Made by a program: the position numbers and the translations under genes. Below are positions 1-7,996 of a stretch of DNA of 64,000 bases, piece by piece. Below the pieces are notes generated by a model. The model did not search any database, was not told the origin of the DNA, and was given only the letters and a program-made list of their open reading frames with translations. The DNA comes from G025836975 sp048751585 (GTDB taxonomy: Bacteria > Pseudomonadota > Gammaproteobacteria > Burkholderiales > Burkholderiaceae_B), in contig NZ_JAZHOB010000003.1 of NCBI RefSeq assembly GCF_048751585.1, positions 124,001-188,000 of the forward strand. Direction: 5' to 3'. How positions within the stretch are numbered: the first letter of the stretch is position 1; every line of letters begins with the position of its first letter.

Positions 1-730
1 CCAGCATGAATCCCAGGGCGCCGATCAGCACGATGACCGCCATCAGTTCCGAATAGGCCAGTCGATCCCGGGTGTCCAGGATGAAATACCCCAGGCCCGA
101 ACTGACGCCCAGCATTTCGCAAGGCACCAGAACGATCCAGATGATGCCTATGGCCAGGCGGGCGCCGGTCAGGATGTGGCCCAGTACGCCCGGCATGATG
201 ATTTTGAACAGTATCTCCCGGCGCGTCGCGCTTAGGCTCTTGGCCAGCATGAGCCACTTGGGATTCAACTGGCGCACACCGGCCGAGGTGTTCAGGATGA
301 TGGGCCAGACGGCGGCGAAGGTCAGCAGGAAATAGATGGGCGCATCGCCGATGCCAAACACCATGACGGCAATGGGCATCCAGGACAGCGGCGATATCAT
401 GCGCAGGAACTGGAAGGCGCTGCTGGTGCTGTTCTCCAGCGCGCGCGAGCTGCCTATGGCCAGGCCGATGGGCACGCCTATCAGCAAGGCCAGGCCCAGT
501 CCGATCAGCACGCGCTTCATGCTGGTCAGCGTGTGCAGCGTCAATTGATTTTCGACCAGCAGCGCGTACAGGCTTTCAAATGTTTCCCGCGGGCTTAGAA
601 GACCGGCCAGCGCAATATTCTGCTCCAGCATGCGCGTGCCCAGCCCCCATAGCAGCAGCAACATCAACAGCCCGCCCAGGCTCAGGGCGAGCCGCGCGCT
701 TGGACTGGGTCGTTTCAGTGCTTTGTTCAT
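1..730 (-). CDS. ABC transporter permease, SsuC/TauC type (C-terminus cut by window edge)
   Basis: Inner-membrane permease of a nitrate/sulfonate/taurine-type ABC importer. The ATG is at 728-730 and about 243 codons are visible before the left edge removes the C-terminus. Several hydrophobic segments are visible, the first near residues 15-32. The region around residues 155-200 contains the cytoplasmic EAA-like loop that contacts the ATPase (SLSATRREILFKIIMPGVLG). It is the last visible gene of a minus-strand operon, starting 27 bases after the solute-binding gene. Substrate cannot be told from the permease alone. Confidence in family is high; the exact substrate is unknown. Confidence 0.9.
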   Translation of the reverse strand, partial: MNKALKRPSPSARLALSLGGLLMLLLLWGLGTRMLEQNIALAGLLSPRETFESLYALLVENQLTLHTLTSMKRVLIGLGLALLIGVPIGLAIGSSRALENSTSSAFQFLRMISPLSWMPIAVMVFGIGDAPIYFLLTFAAVWPIILNTSAGVRQLNPKWLMLAKSLSATRREILFKIIMPGVLGHILTGARLAIGIIWIVLVPCEMLGVSSGLGYFILDTRDRLAYSELMAVIVLIGALGFML

Positions 731-757
731 GTGCTGTGCCTTCCGGTGCTTGCGTTT

Positions 758-1960
758 TTACAGGGTGATGCTTTCACTGCGTGTGTAGGAGTCGGGCAGG
801 CCGAATACCGACATGCCGCCCAGGTCCTGGATGGCCTTCTTGGCAAACCGGTCGTCGACCAGGTCCTTGGCCACGAAGGCGGGATCCAGCGATTGCAGGA
901 ATTCATTGCGGCCCGATACCAGGGTGGTCTTGAGCTTGCGGACCAGTTCTTCCGTATAGCTGGGAAAGGGGTAGGGCTGGAAGTCGATCCGCTTTTCCTT
1001 CCAGTCCTTGTTCACAATAGCGCCGGACGCTTCGTATTGCGCGGTGTCCAGCAGTTCGGGAACCAGCACCTGGGCCAGCGTTTCGTAGGTATGAGGCGTA
1101 TAGCGCTGCGGGTTGTCCTTGGCCAGGATGTGCGCCGTTTCCTTGCGGTTGTCCTGTATCCAGGCCTGCGCCTGCACGATGCCGTTGACCACTTTCTGCG
1201 TCCATTCCGGGCGCTGCTCCAGGTCCTGCTCGTGCATCAGCACGACACAGCAGGCGTGGTCTTTCCAGACATCGCCGGTAAAGCGCAGAATCTTGCCGAC
1301 CTTGAGCAATTCGGCCGATGCGTTGAAGGGCTCGGCCACCGTATAGCCCGCAATCTGCTTGTTGGCCAGCGCCGGCAGCATGTCCGATGGCGCCATAACC
1401 ACCAGCTTCACCTGCTTGGGCCCCGGCTGGCCTTCGCTGATGGATTCCAGCCCCTTGCTTTTCAGCAGGTGCTGCAGCACCACATTGTGCAGCGAATACC
1501 AAAAGGGAATGGCCACGGTCCTGCCGCCCAGGTCCGTGATGTCGTTGATGTCGTTCAGCACCGTCAATCCCGAGCCCGACATGTGATTCCATGCTACGAC
1601 CTTGGCGCGCGACTGGCTGCCATAGCGCGCCCATACCGTCATGGGGGACAGCAAATGCACGACATTCACCTGGCCGCTCAGGAAGGCTTCCACGATCTGC
1701 GCCCAACTGCGGAACAGCCGCGGCTTTTCCACTTCCAGGCCTTGGGCTTCAAAGAGCTTGTTGTGGTGGGCCACCAATAGCGGTGTGGAATCGGTGACGG
1801 CCAGATAGCCTATCCGCACGGGCGCATTCGGTTCGGCCGCCATGGCCTTCTTGTGCATTTGGAGCAGCGGCAGGGCGCCCATGGCGGTGAACAGGGTCGA
1901 CAGTTTCAGGAACTGGCGGCGCGCATCCAGCGAGGGAACGATATCTACGGGCGTTTTCAT
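758..1960 (-). CDS. ABC transporter periplasmic substrate-binding protein, NMT1/SsuA/NrtA-like, twin-arginine signal
   Basis: Periplasmic binding protein of about 400 residues that should capture a small organic ligand for the adjoining permease and ATPase. The N-terminus carries a twin-arginine type signal (DARRQFLK followed by a hydrophobic stretch to about residue 41, AMAAEP), so export in folded form is likely. The mature part has the NMT1/SsuA fold hallmarks, for example RIGYLAVTDSTPLLVAHHN near residues 48-66 and VAEPFNASAELL later. It follows the ATPase gene by 3 bases. Relatives bind nitrate, sulfonates, taurine, cyanate or pyrimidine precursors; the ligand here is not predictable by eye. 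Confidence 0.9.
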   Translation of the reverse strand: MKTPVDIVPSLDARRQFLKLSTLFTAMGALPLLQMHKKAMAAEPNAPVRIGYLAVTDSTPLLVAHHNKLFEAQGLEVEKPRLFRSWAQIVEAFLSGQVNVVHLLSPMTVWARYGSQSRAKVVAWNHMSGSGLTVLNDINDITDLGGRTVAIPFWYSLHNVVLQHLLKSKGLESISEGQPGPKQVKLVVMAPSDMLPALANKQIAGYTVAEPFNASAELLKVGKILRFTGDVWKDHACCVVLMHEQDLEQRPEWTQKVVNGIVQAQAWIQDNRKETAHILAKDNPQRYTPHTYETLAQVLVPELLDTAQYEASGAIVNKDWKEKRIDFQPYPFPSYTEELVRKLKTTLVSGRNEFLQSLDPAFVAKDLVDDRFAKKAIQDLGGMSVFGLPDSYTRSESITL

Positions 1961-1963
1961 GGA

Positions 1964-2785
1964 TCAGGAGTCCAGGTGATTGGAAGAGGGCGCGGCACGC
2001 CGCGCGTCGCGCAACGTCTGCATGATTTCAAGGCGGATATGCGCCAGCTCCGGCACGACTTCGTCGCGCGGATGCGGCAGGTCGATATGCCATTGGCCGA
2101 TGAGCCGTCCCGGATACATGCCCAGCAGAAGCACGCGGTCGGCCAGAATCAGCGCTTCGTCGATGTCGTGCGTGACCAGCACGGCCGAGGTTTGATGGCG
2201 GCTGGTGATGCCCTGAAGCAGGGTTTGCATTTCGCTGCGCGTGATCTCGTCCAGCGCGCTGAAGGGCTCGTCCAGCAACAGGATCTCCGGCTGGCGCGCC
2301 AGGCTGCGGGCCAGGGCCGCGCGCTGCGCCATCCCGCCCGAAAGCTCGCTGGGGTAGCGTTGCCTGGCGCGCAGCAAGTCGACTTCGGCAATCGCCGCCT
2401 GGACCCGGGCGTTTTTCTCGTCCTGGCTGATTCGCGGCTGATGCTTGAAGTCCAGGCCGAACCCCACATTTTCTTCCAGATTGAGCCAGGGCAGCAGGCT
2501 GGGATCCTGGAAAACGAAACCTAGTCTGGGATGTGGGCCTTGCAGACGCTCGCCTTTGACGTGTACCGTGCCCTGGTCGGGTGCTTGCAAGCCGGCCAGC
2601 ACGCGCAGCAGGGACGATTTTCCTACGCCGCTGGGGCCCAGTATGGCCACGGTTTCGCCGCTGGCCAGATGCAGCGAGAAATCGCGCAGCACGGTATTGC
2701 TGGGCTCGTTCGGACGCTGATAACTCAGGTGGATATCGTGAGCGTCCAGGACTACCGGCTTGTCGGATGACACAGCTATCGTCAT
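1964..2785 (-). CDS. ABC transporter ATP-binding protein, SsuB/TauB/NrtD type
   Basis: Cytoplasmic ATPase of 273 residues energising the importer encoded just downstream. Walker A is GPSGVGKSS near residue 51, the signature is LSGGMAQR near 148, and Walker B is ILLLDEPFSALDE near 170, followed by a switch histidine in VTHDIDEA. Length and motif spacing are those of SsuB/TauB ATPases. It starts 9 bases after the rubredoxin stop codon and ends 3 bases before the binding-protein start, so it is clearly in the operon. Confidence 0.95.
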   Translation of the reverse strand: MTIAVSSDKPVVLDAHDIHLSYQRPNEPSNTVLRDFSLHLASGETVAILGPSGVGKSSLLRVLAGLQAPDQGTVHVKGERLQGPHPRLGFVFQDPSLLPWLNLEENVGFGLDFKHQPRISQDEKNARVQAAIAEVDLLRARQRYPSELSGGMAQRAALARSLARQPEILLLDEPFSALDEITRSEMQTLLQGITSRHQTSAVLVTHDIDEALILADRVLLLGMYPGRLIGQWHIDLPHPRDEVVPELAHIRLEIMQTLRDARRAAPSSNHLDS

Positions 2786-2794
2786 GCGGAACTC

Positions 2795-2962
2795 TTAATC
2801 GGGTATGAGGAAAAAATCGGCCTTGCCGATACCGCAGTCCGGGCACACCCAGTCTTCGGGTATGTCTTCGAAGGGCGTGCCCGGCGCAATGCCGTCTTCG
2901 GGAAAGCCCGCCGATTCGTCATAGATGAAGCCGCAAGGCCCGCACATCCATTGCCCGGCCAT
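2795..2962 (-). CDS. Rubredoxin-type small iron protein
   Basis: A 55-residue protein with two CxxC motifs (CGPC at residues 7-10 and CPDC at 40-43), the four cysteine ligands of a rubredoxin Fe(SCys)4 centre, in the usual framework ending in CPDCGIGKADF. Rubredoxins pass single electrons between a reductase and an oxygenase or peroxide-reducing enzyme in the cytoplasm. The start codon overlaps the stop of the upstream flavoprotein gene (TAATG), implying translational coupling. The immediate neighbour suggests it serves the acyl-CoA-dehydrogenase-fold flavoprotein or the AhpD-fold protein; this partner assignment is inference. Confidence 0.92.
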   Translation of the reverse strand: MAGQWMCGPCGFIYDESAGFPEDGIAPGTPFEDIPEDWVCPDCGIGKADFFLIPD

Positions 2963-4086
2963 TACGCCGCCTCGACCAGGGCTTGGCGCTGTTCCAGGTC
3001 GTGGATCTCTTTGCGCAAATGCTTCAGCGCGGGCGTCACGATGGCGACGAATACCGCTTCACGCAGCCGCCGCTGGGCGGGGTGGCGCATCAGATAACCC
3101 TTGGCGCCGGCATGCAGGACCGCGGAGTTCGCCGCCTTGAGTGTCAGTTCCGAGGTTTGGGCCCGCAGCTTCAACACATCCAGCATGGGCGCCGAACCGG
3201 CCTGGGCCAACTGCGCCAGCTCGGCGGCGCGCGTTTTCAGCTCGGCCAGTTCCTGGGCCAATTCGGCGCCCTGATCGTCCAGGTAAATATTCACATGGGC
3301 ATGGCTGACATTGGTTTCCCGTATGGTCTTCAGGCTGGCCTGGACGATGCCGAAGCCCATGCCGGTTTGCCCCAGTACGAAGCCCGCCTTGATGCGCTTT
3401 ATATAGGCCGGGAACTGATCGGGATGGGCCAGCACAGCGGAGGCCGGGATGCGCACGTTCTTGAATCGCAGATTCAATGTCTGCGTGCCTTCCAGGCCCG
3501 AGAAGGCGGGGCAGGGATGCTGTTCGAGTCCGGGCAGTTCGCCATGGGCGGCGAACATGATGTAGCCTTCCCCTTCGATCGAAGCGGCCACGATGACCAG
3601 ATGGTCGGCGCCCACATTGGACACCCAGGGCAACGACCCGTTGACCACATATCCGTCGCCTTCGCGTTGCGCCGACAGATGGATCTTTTCGATGCCCGCC
3701 AGATGCTTGACCGCATTGGACATGCCGGTGCCCGACAGCAGTTCGCCTTGGGTCACCGCTGCCAGGTAGCGTTCGCGCACGGCTTGGTTGGGGGAGTGCA
3801 ATAAATACCAGGCGCAACTCGATTGGCACCACACCAGGAATGCCGTCGAACCGCATTCAGCGCCGACCAGGGCGGTGATTTCGATTTGCGTCGCCAGATC
3901 CAGGCCCTGCCCGCCGAATTCCTTCGGGATACTGGCGCCGAAGCCTCCCAGGACGCCCAGATGGCGCATGTAGTCGCCGGGGTACTGCCCTTGCTGATCG
4001 ATGGCTTGAACAAGAGGGGCAAGCTCGGCCCTGGCCTGTGCGGCCACGGCGTCGAGCAGCGAAGCGCGGGTATCGGTCTGGCTCAT
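2962..4086 (-). CDS. Acyl-CoA-dehydrogenase-fold flavoprotein (function unassigned)
   Basis: 374 residues with the N-terminal helical, middle beta and C-terminal helical layout of the acyl-CoA dehydrogenase superfamily. The FAD-side segment GTGMSNAVKHLAG and the beta-domain segment VVNGSLPWVSNVGADHLVI are visible, as is a late AGAKGYLMRHPAQRRLREA stretch corresponding to the family's GGxGY...R element. The usual catalytic-glutamate context (GTxE) is not seen after it; the sequence reads VAIVTPALKH instead. This resembles flavin-dependent monooxygenase members (DszC/SfnB type) more than true dehydrogenases, which is an inference. Start chosen at 4086 (MSQTDTRAS), 17 bases after the AhpD-like stop; an upstream in-frame start would overlap that gene. 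Confidence 0.8.
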   Translation of the reverse strand: MSQTDTRASLLDAVAAQARAELAPLVQAIDQQGQYPGDYMRHLGVLGGFGASIPKEFGGQGLDLATQIEITALVGAECGSTAFLVWCQSSCAWYLLHSPNQAVRERYLAAVTQGELLSGTGMSNAVKHLAGIEKIHLSAQREGDGYVVNGSLPWVSNVGADHLVIVAASIEGEGYIMFAAHGELPGLEQHPCPAFSGLEGTQTLNLRFKNVRIPASAVLAHPDQFPAYIKRIKAGFVLGQTGMGFGIVQASLKTIRETNVSHAHVNIYLDDQGAELAQELAELKTRAAELAQLAQAGSAPMLDVLKLRAQTSELTLKAANSAVLHAGAKGYLMRHPAQRRLREAVFVAIVTPALKHLRKEIHDLEQRQALVEAA

Positions 4087-4103
4087 TTCTGTCTTCCCCG
4101 GCT

Positions 4104-4646
4104 TTATGCGTAGGCCTGGAGTTCCGGATTGATGGGCGTCCTGGCCAGGTTGTTGGCATAGTTGCACAAGGTGGCCAGGCTGACGCCCAACACCACTTCC
4201 AGCGCATTGGCCTGCGTGTAGCCGGCGTCCAGGAAGTCCTTCAACTCATCGTCGGAAACCTGGCCTTTAAGGTCGATCACGGCCAGCGTGAATTGAGCCA
4301 GGGCATTCAGTTTCGGATCGCTTAGGGCCTCGGTGTTGCGCAGGGCCTTGATGACCTCTTCAGGCATGGCCAGCTTCTTGCGGGCCAGCGCGGTATGGCC
4401 GGCCACGCAAAACCCGCAGCCATTGCGGGTGGCGGCGGTAATTTGGACGACTTCGCGCTCGGCGGCGGTCAAGCCGGTGCGCGCATTGATGGCGCCGACC
4501 ACCTGGTAGGTTTCCAGGGCGGTGGGGGCGTTGGCGAGGACGCCGATCAGGTTGGGCAGGAAGCCATTGTTTTTCTGTGCGGCAAGCAGGCGGTCTTTGG
4601 CGTCTGCGTGAACGGTGTCGGCGGTTTGAATGGTAAGGCGGCTCAT
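4104..4646 (-). CDS. Carboxymuconolactone decarboxylase/AhpD-fold protein
   Basis: A 180-residue all-helical protein of the AhpD/carboxymuconolactone decarboxylase superfamily. The redox motif CGFCVAGH (about residues 77-84) has the CxxC plus histidine of AhpD-type alkylhydroperoxidases, and the preceding LTAAEREVVQITAA is typical of the group. Such proteins reduce peroxides or act as thiol redox partners. It is the first gene of the minus-strand operon leading into the flavoprotein, rubredoxin and ABC importer. It may detoxify peroxide made by the flavoprotein or relay electrons; that is inference. Confidence 0.88.
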   Translation of the reverse strand: MSRLTIQTADTVHADAKDRLLAAQKNNGFLPNLIGVLANAPTALETYQVVGAINARTGLTAAEREVVQITAATRNGCGFCVAGHTALARKKLAMPEEVIKALRNTEALSDPKLNALAQFTLAVIDLKGQVSDDELKDFLDAGYTQANALEVVLGVSLATLCNYANNLARTPINPELQAYA

Positions 4647-4845
4647 GATAATGCTTGCTTGGGGTTTATATTGTTTTTTATTCTATAGAGCAGACCCTTA
4701 ATACTGAAATAATATAAAAATATATCCTTATTCGTTTTGCGGCATGTGGCGGCCACGCCGGCCTGCCTTGCCGACCTTCTCGGGTGTAGCATGACGGTGA
4801 CGGAAAAAAAAACGGGTGTCGAATCCCAACAACAAGCGAGACAGC
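4647..4845. promoter_or_regulatory. Divergent promoter region between the AhpD-like operon and the DUF1330 gene
   Basis: This 199-base gap separates two divergent start codons. The part near 4665-4735 is strikingly AT-rich compared with the surrounding GC-rich DNA and holds several TATA-like hexamers (for example ATATAAAAATATAT around 4711-4725), consistent with a promoter for the leftward operon. No confident pair of -35 and -10 boxes or known operator could be assigned. Confidence 0.45.
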
Positions 4846-5139
4846 ATGGAAAGCAAAAGCGCCTACATCATCGGGCACATCACGGTCAAAGATGCGGAGA
4901 AATGGGCGGAATATTGCCGCCGGGTTCCTGATACGGTCGCGCCCTGGGGCGCGTCGCTGGTATTCCGGGGTTGCAATGCCCAGGTGCTGGCCGGGGAACA
5001 CCGCTACACCGATACCGTGGTGATACGCTTTCCCGACCGGTCGGCCGTGGATGCCTGGCACGAATCGGCGGCTTATCGGGAACTGATCCCCATACGGCAG
5101 CAGGCGGCCGACGTCGTCATCGTCAGCTACGAGGAATAG
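4846..5139 (+). CDS. DUF1330 family protein
   Basis: A 97-residue protein matching the DUF1330 (ferredoxin-like, dimeric alpha-beta barrel) family. It begins with the typical KSAYIIGHITVKDAEKW and contains RGCNAQVLAGEH and VVIRFPDRSAVDAWHES. The biochemical role of this family is not settled. The ATG at 4846 is preferred because family members begin a few residues before the first strand; an in-frame GTG at 4816 would add ten atypical residues. It converges with the ABC-F gene, with 18 bases between stop codons. Confidence 0.85.
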   Translation: MESKSAYIIGHITVKDAEKWAEYCRRVPDTVAPWGASLVFRGCNAQVLAGEHRYTDTVVIRFPDRSAVDAWHESAAYRELIPIRQQAADVVIVSYEE

Positions 5140-5157
5140 CGGGGCGGGCCGATTCCA

Positions 5158-7092
5158 TCAGTCCGCCGACAGTGCTTCCAGCTCTTCCTGGATTTCCAGC
5201 CATTGCTCTTCCAGCAAGCCATGCCGCTTGCTTAATTCGCCATGCTCTTCCAGCACCTTCAGGCGCTCTTCGCGGCGGGCATCCGAATAGAACTCGGCAT
5301 CGGCAATAAGCGCGTCGAGTGCTTGCAGGCGTTTGCCGGCCGCTTCCATGTCCGTTTCGATTTTCTTCAATCGGGCATCCAGCGGTTTGCGCAGGATGGC
5401 AAGGCGTTGCCGCTCTTCGGCTTCCTGGCGGCGTTGCGTCTTGCGATCCACCGTAGCGGATTCCGGCGCCGCGGCCTGGGCGTCGCTGCGGGCCTCGGCC
5501 CGCGCCGTGGCGCTGCGCTCGGCCAGCCAGTCTCGGTAATCTTCCAGGTCGCCGTCGAACTCCTGCACCGCGCCGTCGGCGACGATCCAGAAGCTGTCCA
5601 CCGTGGTGCGCAGCAAATGCCTGTCGTGCGAGACCAGCAGCACGCTGCCGGCGAATTCGGCCAGCGCGGTGGCCAGCGCTTCGCGGGTGTCCACGTCCAG
5701 GTGATTGCTGGGTTCGTCCAGCAACAGCAGATTGGGCTTTTGCCAGACGATCAGCGACAGCGCCAGACGGGCTTTCTCGCCGCCCGACATCGGCGCGATA
5801 GGGCTGTTTACCGTATCGCCGCTGAACCCGAAGCCGCCCAGGTAGTTGCGCAGTTCCTGTTCGCGCACTTGCGGCGCCAGCCGCAACAAGTGCTGCAGCG
5901 GCGTGGATTCGGGATCCAGCATGTCCAGTTGATGCTGGGCGAAATAACCGATTTCCAGGCCCTTGGATGCGCGGCGTTCGCCCGCCAGAACGGGCAGCTC
6001 GTCGGCCAGCGTCTTGATCAGTGTGCTTTTCCCGGCGCCGTTCACACCCAGAACGCCGATGCGCGCGCCGCCTCGCACCATAAGCTGCACATCGCTCAAG
6101 ATGCGCCGGCTGCCGCCGTCTTCGTTCTGGTAGCCGGTGGACACCTTGTCCAGCACCAGCAAGGGATCGGGCATGCTGGTGGGTTCGGGAATGCGTATGT
6201 CTATGCCCGATTCGGCCTGCAGCGGCGCCAGGACTTCCATGCGTGCCAGCGCCTTCACCCGGCTCTGAGCCTGCTTGGCCTTGGTGGCCTTGGCCTTGAA
6301 ACGGTCGATGAAGCCTTGCAGCCTTGCCGCTTCGCGCGTCTGCCTGTCCCAGGCCAGGCGGGTCTGGCGCAAGCGCTCGGCGCGCTGGGTCAGGAAATCT
6401 TCATAGCCGCCCTTGTAGCGCAGCAGCTTGGCTTGATCGAAATGCAATATGGCCTTCGCCACGGCATCCAGGAACTCGGTGTCGTGCGAGATAAGCAGGA
6501 CGGTGCCCTGGTAGGCGCCCAGCCAGCGTTCCAGCCAGAGCATGGCATCCAGGTCCAGGTGGTTGGTGGGTTCGTCCAGCAACAGAAGTTCGGAAGGCGC
6601 CATCAACGCCCGGGCCAGCGCCAGCCGCATCTGCCAGCCGCCGGAAAAACTCTTGACGGGGTTCATCCATTGCGCCGGAGCGAAGCCCAGGCCGGCCAGC
6701 AGTTGTTCGGCGCGGGACGGAGCGCTCCAGGCGTCGGCCTCCACCAGGGCCGACTCCAGCTCGGCAATGCGATGGCCGTCGCTGTCGGGCGTCGCGGCCC
6801 GTTCGGCCTGCAGGGCGCGTAAATGCGTGTCGCCGTCGATGACGAACTCGCGCGCGGGCATGTCGTTGTGGCTGATTTCCTGCTCGACGCTGGCAATGCG
6901 CCAGCCCGCCGGAATGAGCAAGCTGCCGGCATCGGCGTCCAGCTTTCCTTGCAGCAGGGAGAACAGGGTGGATTTGCCGGCTCCGTTCTTGCCGACGATG
7001 CCGACCCGCTCGCCGGGGTTGACGACGAACTCCGCCTCGTCCAACAGCACTTTGGTGCCGCGGCGCAATGTCAAACCGGTAGCGCGGATCAC
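5158..7092 (-). CDS. yheS: ABC-F family ATPase, YheS-like
   Basis: A 644-residue soluble ABC-F protein with two ATP-binding cassettes and no membrane segments. Walker A motifs are GKNGAGKST (about residue 35) and GVNGAGKST (about 348); signatures are FSGGWQMR and MSGGEKAR; both Walker B motifs precede DEPTNHLDLD or DEPSNHLDVD. The linker FKAKATKAKQAQSRVKAL and the charged coiled-coil C-terminus match E. coli YheS in order and length. ABC-F proteins bind the ribosomal E site and modulate elongation. The start codon overlaps the prmB stop by 4 bases, so the two ribosome-related genes are coupled. Confidence 0.93.
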   Translation of the reverse strand: MIRATGLTLRRGTKVLLDEAEFVVNPGERVGIVGKNGAGKSTLFSLLQGKLDADAGSLLIPAGWRIASVEQEISHNDMPAREFVIDGDTHLRALQAERAATPDSDGHRIAELESALVEADAWSAPSRAEQLLAGLGFAPAQWMNPVKSFSGGWQMRLALARALMAPSELLLLDEPTNHLDLDAMLWLERWLGAYQGTVLLISHDTEFLDAVAKAILHFDQAKLLRYKGGYEDFLTQRAERLRQTRLAWDRQTREAARLQGFIDRFKAKATKAKQAQSRVKALARMEVLAPLQAESGIDIRIPEPTSMPDPLLVLDKVSTGYQNEDGGSRRILSDVQLMVRGGARIGVLGVNGAGKSTLIKTLADELPVLAGERRASKGLEIGYFAQHQLDMLDPESTPLQHLLRLAPQVREQELRNYLGGFGFSGDTVNSPIAPMSGGEKARLALSLIVWQKPNLLLLDEPSNHLDVDTREALATALAEFAGSVLLVSHDRHLLRTTVDSFWIVADGAVQEFDGDLEDYRDWLAERSATARAEARSDAQAAAPESATVDRKTQRRQEAEERQRLAILRKPLDARLKKIETDMEAAGKRLQALDALIADAEFYSDARREERLKVLEEHGELSKRHGLLEEQWLEIQEELEALSAD

Positions 7093-7985
7093 GAGGCCAA
7101 CTGCTCCCGCGTCAGCAACAGGATCTGGTCCTCGGTGTTTTCCGTGCTAAGCCAGACGGGTTCCAGGTCGGGAAAAGCCGCAAGGAAATTCGAGTATTCA
7201 TTGCCGATTTCCAGCACCAGCATTCCCCCGGGGGCCAGGAAGTCCGGCGCCTGCTCCAGCAGGCGGCGCACCAGGTCCATGCCGTCCTCGCCCCCCGCCA
7301 GCGCCAGCGTGGGCTCGTGGCGGTACTCCTGCGGCAGGTTTTCCATGGAGTGGGTGTTGACGTAGGGCGGGTTGCAGACGATCAGCGAGTATTCGCATTG
7401 CGGCAACTGGTCGAACAAGTCGCTGCAATGGGTGGTGATCCTGCCGTCCAGTCCCGACAGCTCGATGTTCTGGTCGGCGACTTCCAGAGCGTGTTCGGAT
7501 ATGTCCACCGCATCGACCTGTGCATTGGGAAAAGCCAAGGCGGCCAGTACAGCCAGGCAACCCGATCCGGTGCAAAGATCCAGCACGAAATCCACCTCTT
7601 CCGGGTCGCTTACCCAGGGGCTCAGGCCGTCTGCCAGCAATTCCGAAATGGGCGAACGCGGGATGATGACGCGCGGATCGACCACGAAACGGTGGCCTTG
7701 CAGCCAGGCTTCGCCCGTCAGGTAGGCCGCGGGCACGTGTTCCGTGACGCGGCGCTCCAGCAGCTTGAGGAAGCGCTCGCGTTCTTCCGGCAGCACCCGG
7801 GCATCCAGAAAGGGATCCAGAGTGTCCAGCGGCAGGTGCAGGGTGTGCAGCAGCAGATAGGCGGCTTCATCCCAGGCGTTATCGCTGCCGTGTCCGAAGG
7901 ACAGGCGCGATGCGTTGAACTGGCTGACGGCATAGCGCATCAGGTCGCGCAGCGTGAACAGTTCTTGGTAGGCGGTTTCGTGCAT
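7089..7985 (-). CDS. prmB: Ribosomal protein uL3 N5-glutamine methyltransferase
   Basis: 298 residues. The S-adenosylmethionine-binding motif is VLDLCTGSGCLAVLAA (about residues 139-154) and the catalytic NPPY motif is in VCNPPYVNT (about 210), both typical of PrmB/PrmC enzymes that methylate a glutamine. The N-terminal segment HGSDNAWDEAAYLL and the IIPRSPISELL motif point to PrmB (ribosomal protein L3) rather than PrmC (release factors). It lies between dapE (11-base gap) and the ABC-F gene (4-base overlap). Confidence 0.94.
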   Translation of the reverse strand: MHETAYQELFTLRDLMRYAVSQFNASRLSFGHGSDNAWDEAAYLLLHTLHLPLDTLDPFLDARVLPEERERFLKLLERRVTEHVPAAYLTGEAWLQGHRFVVDPRVIIPRSPISELLADGLSPWVSDPEEVDFVLDLCTGSGCLAVLAALAFPNAQVDAVDISEHALEVADQNIELSGLDGRITTHCSDLFDQLPQCEYSLIVCNPPYVNTHSMENLPQEYRHEPTLALAGGEDGMDLVRRLLEQAPDFLAPGGMLVLEIGNEYSNFLAAFPDLEPVWLSTENTEDQILLLTREQLAS

Positions 7986-7996
7986 GCGGGCTCCGG

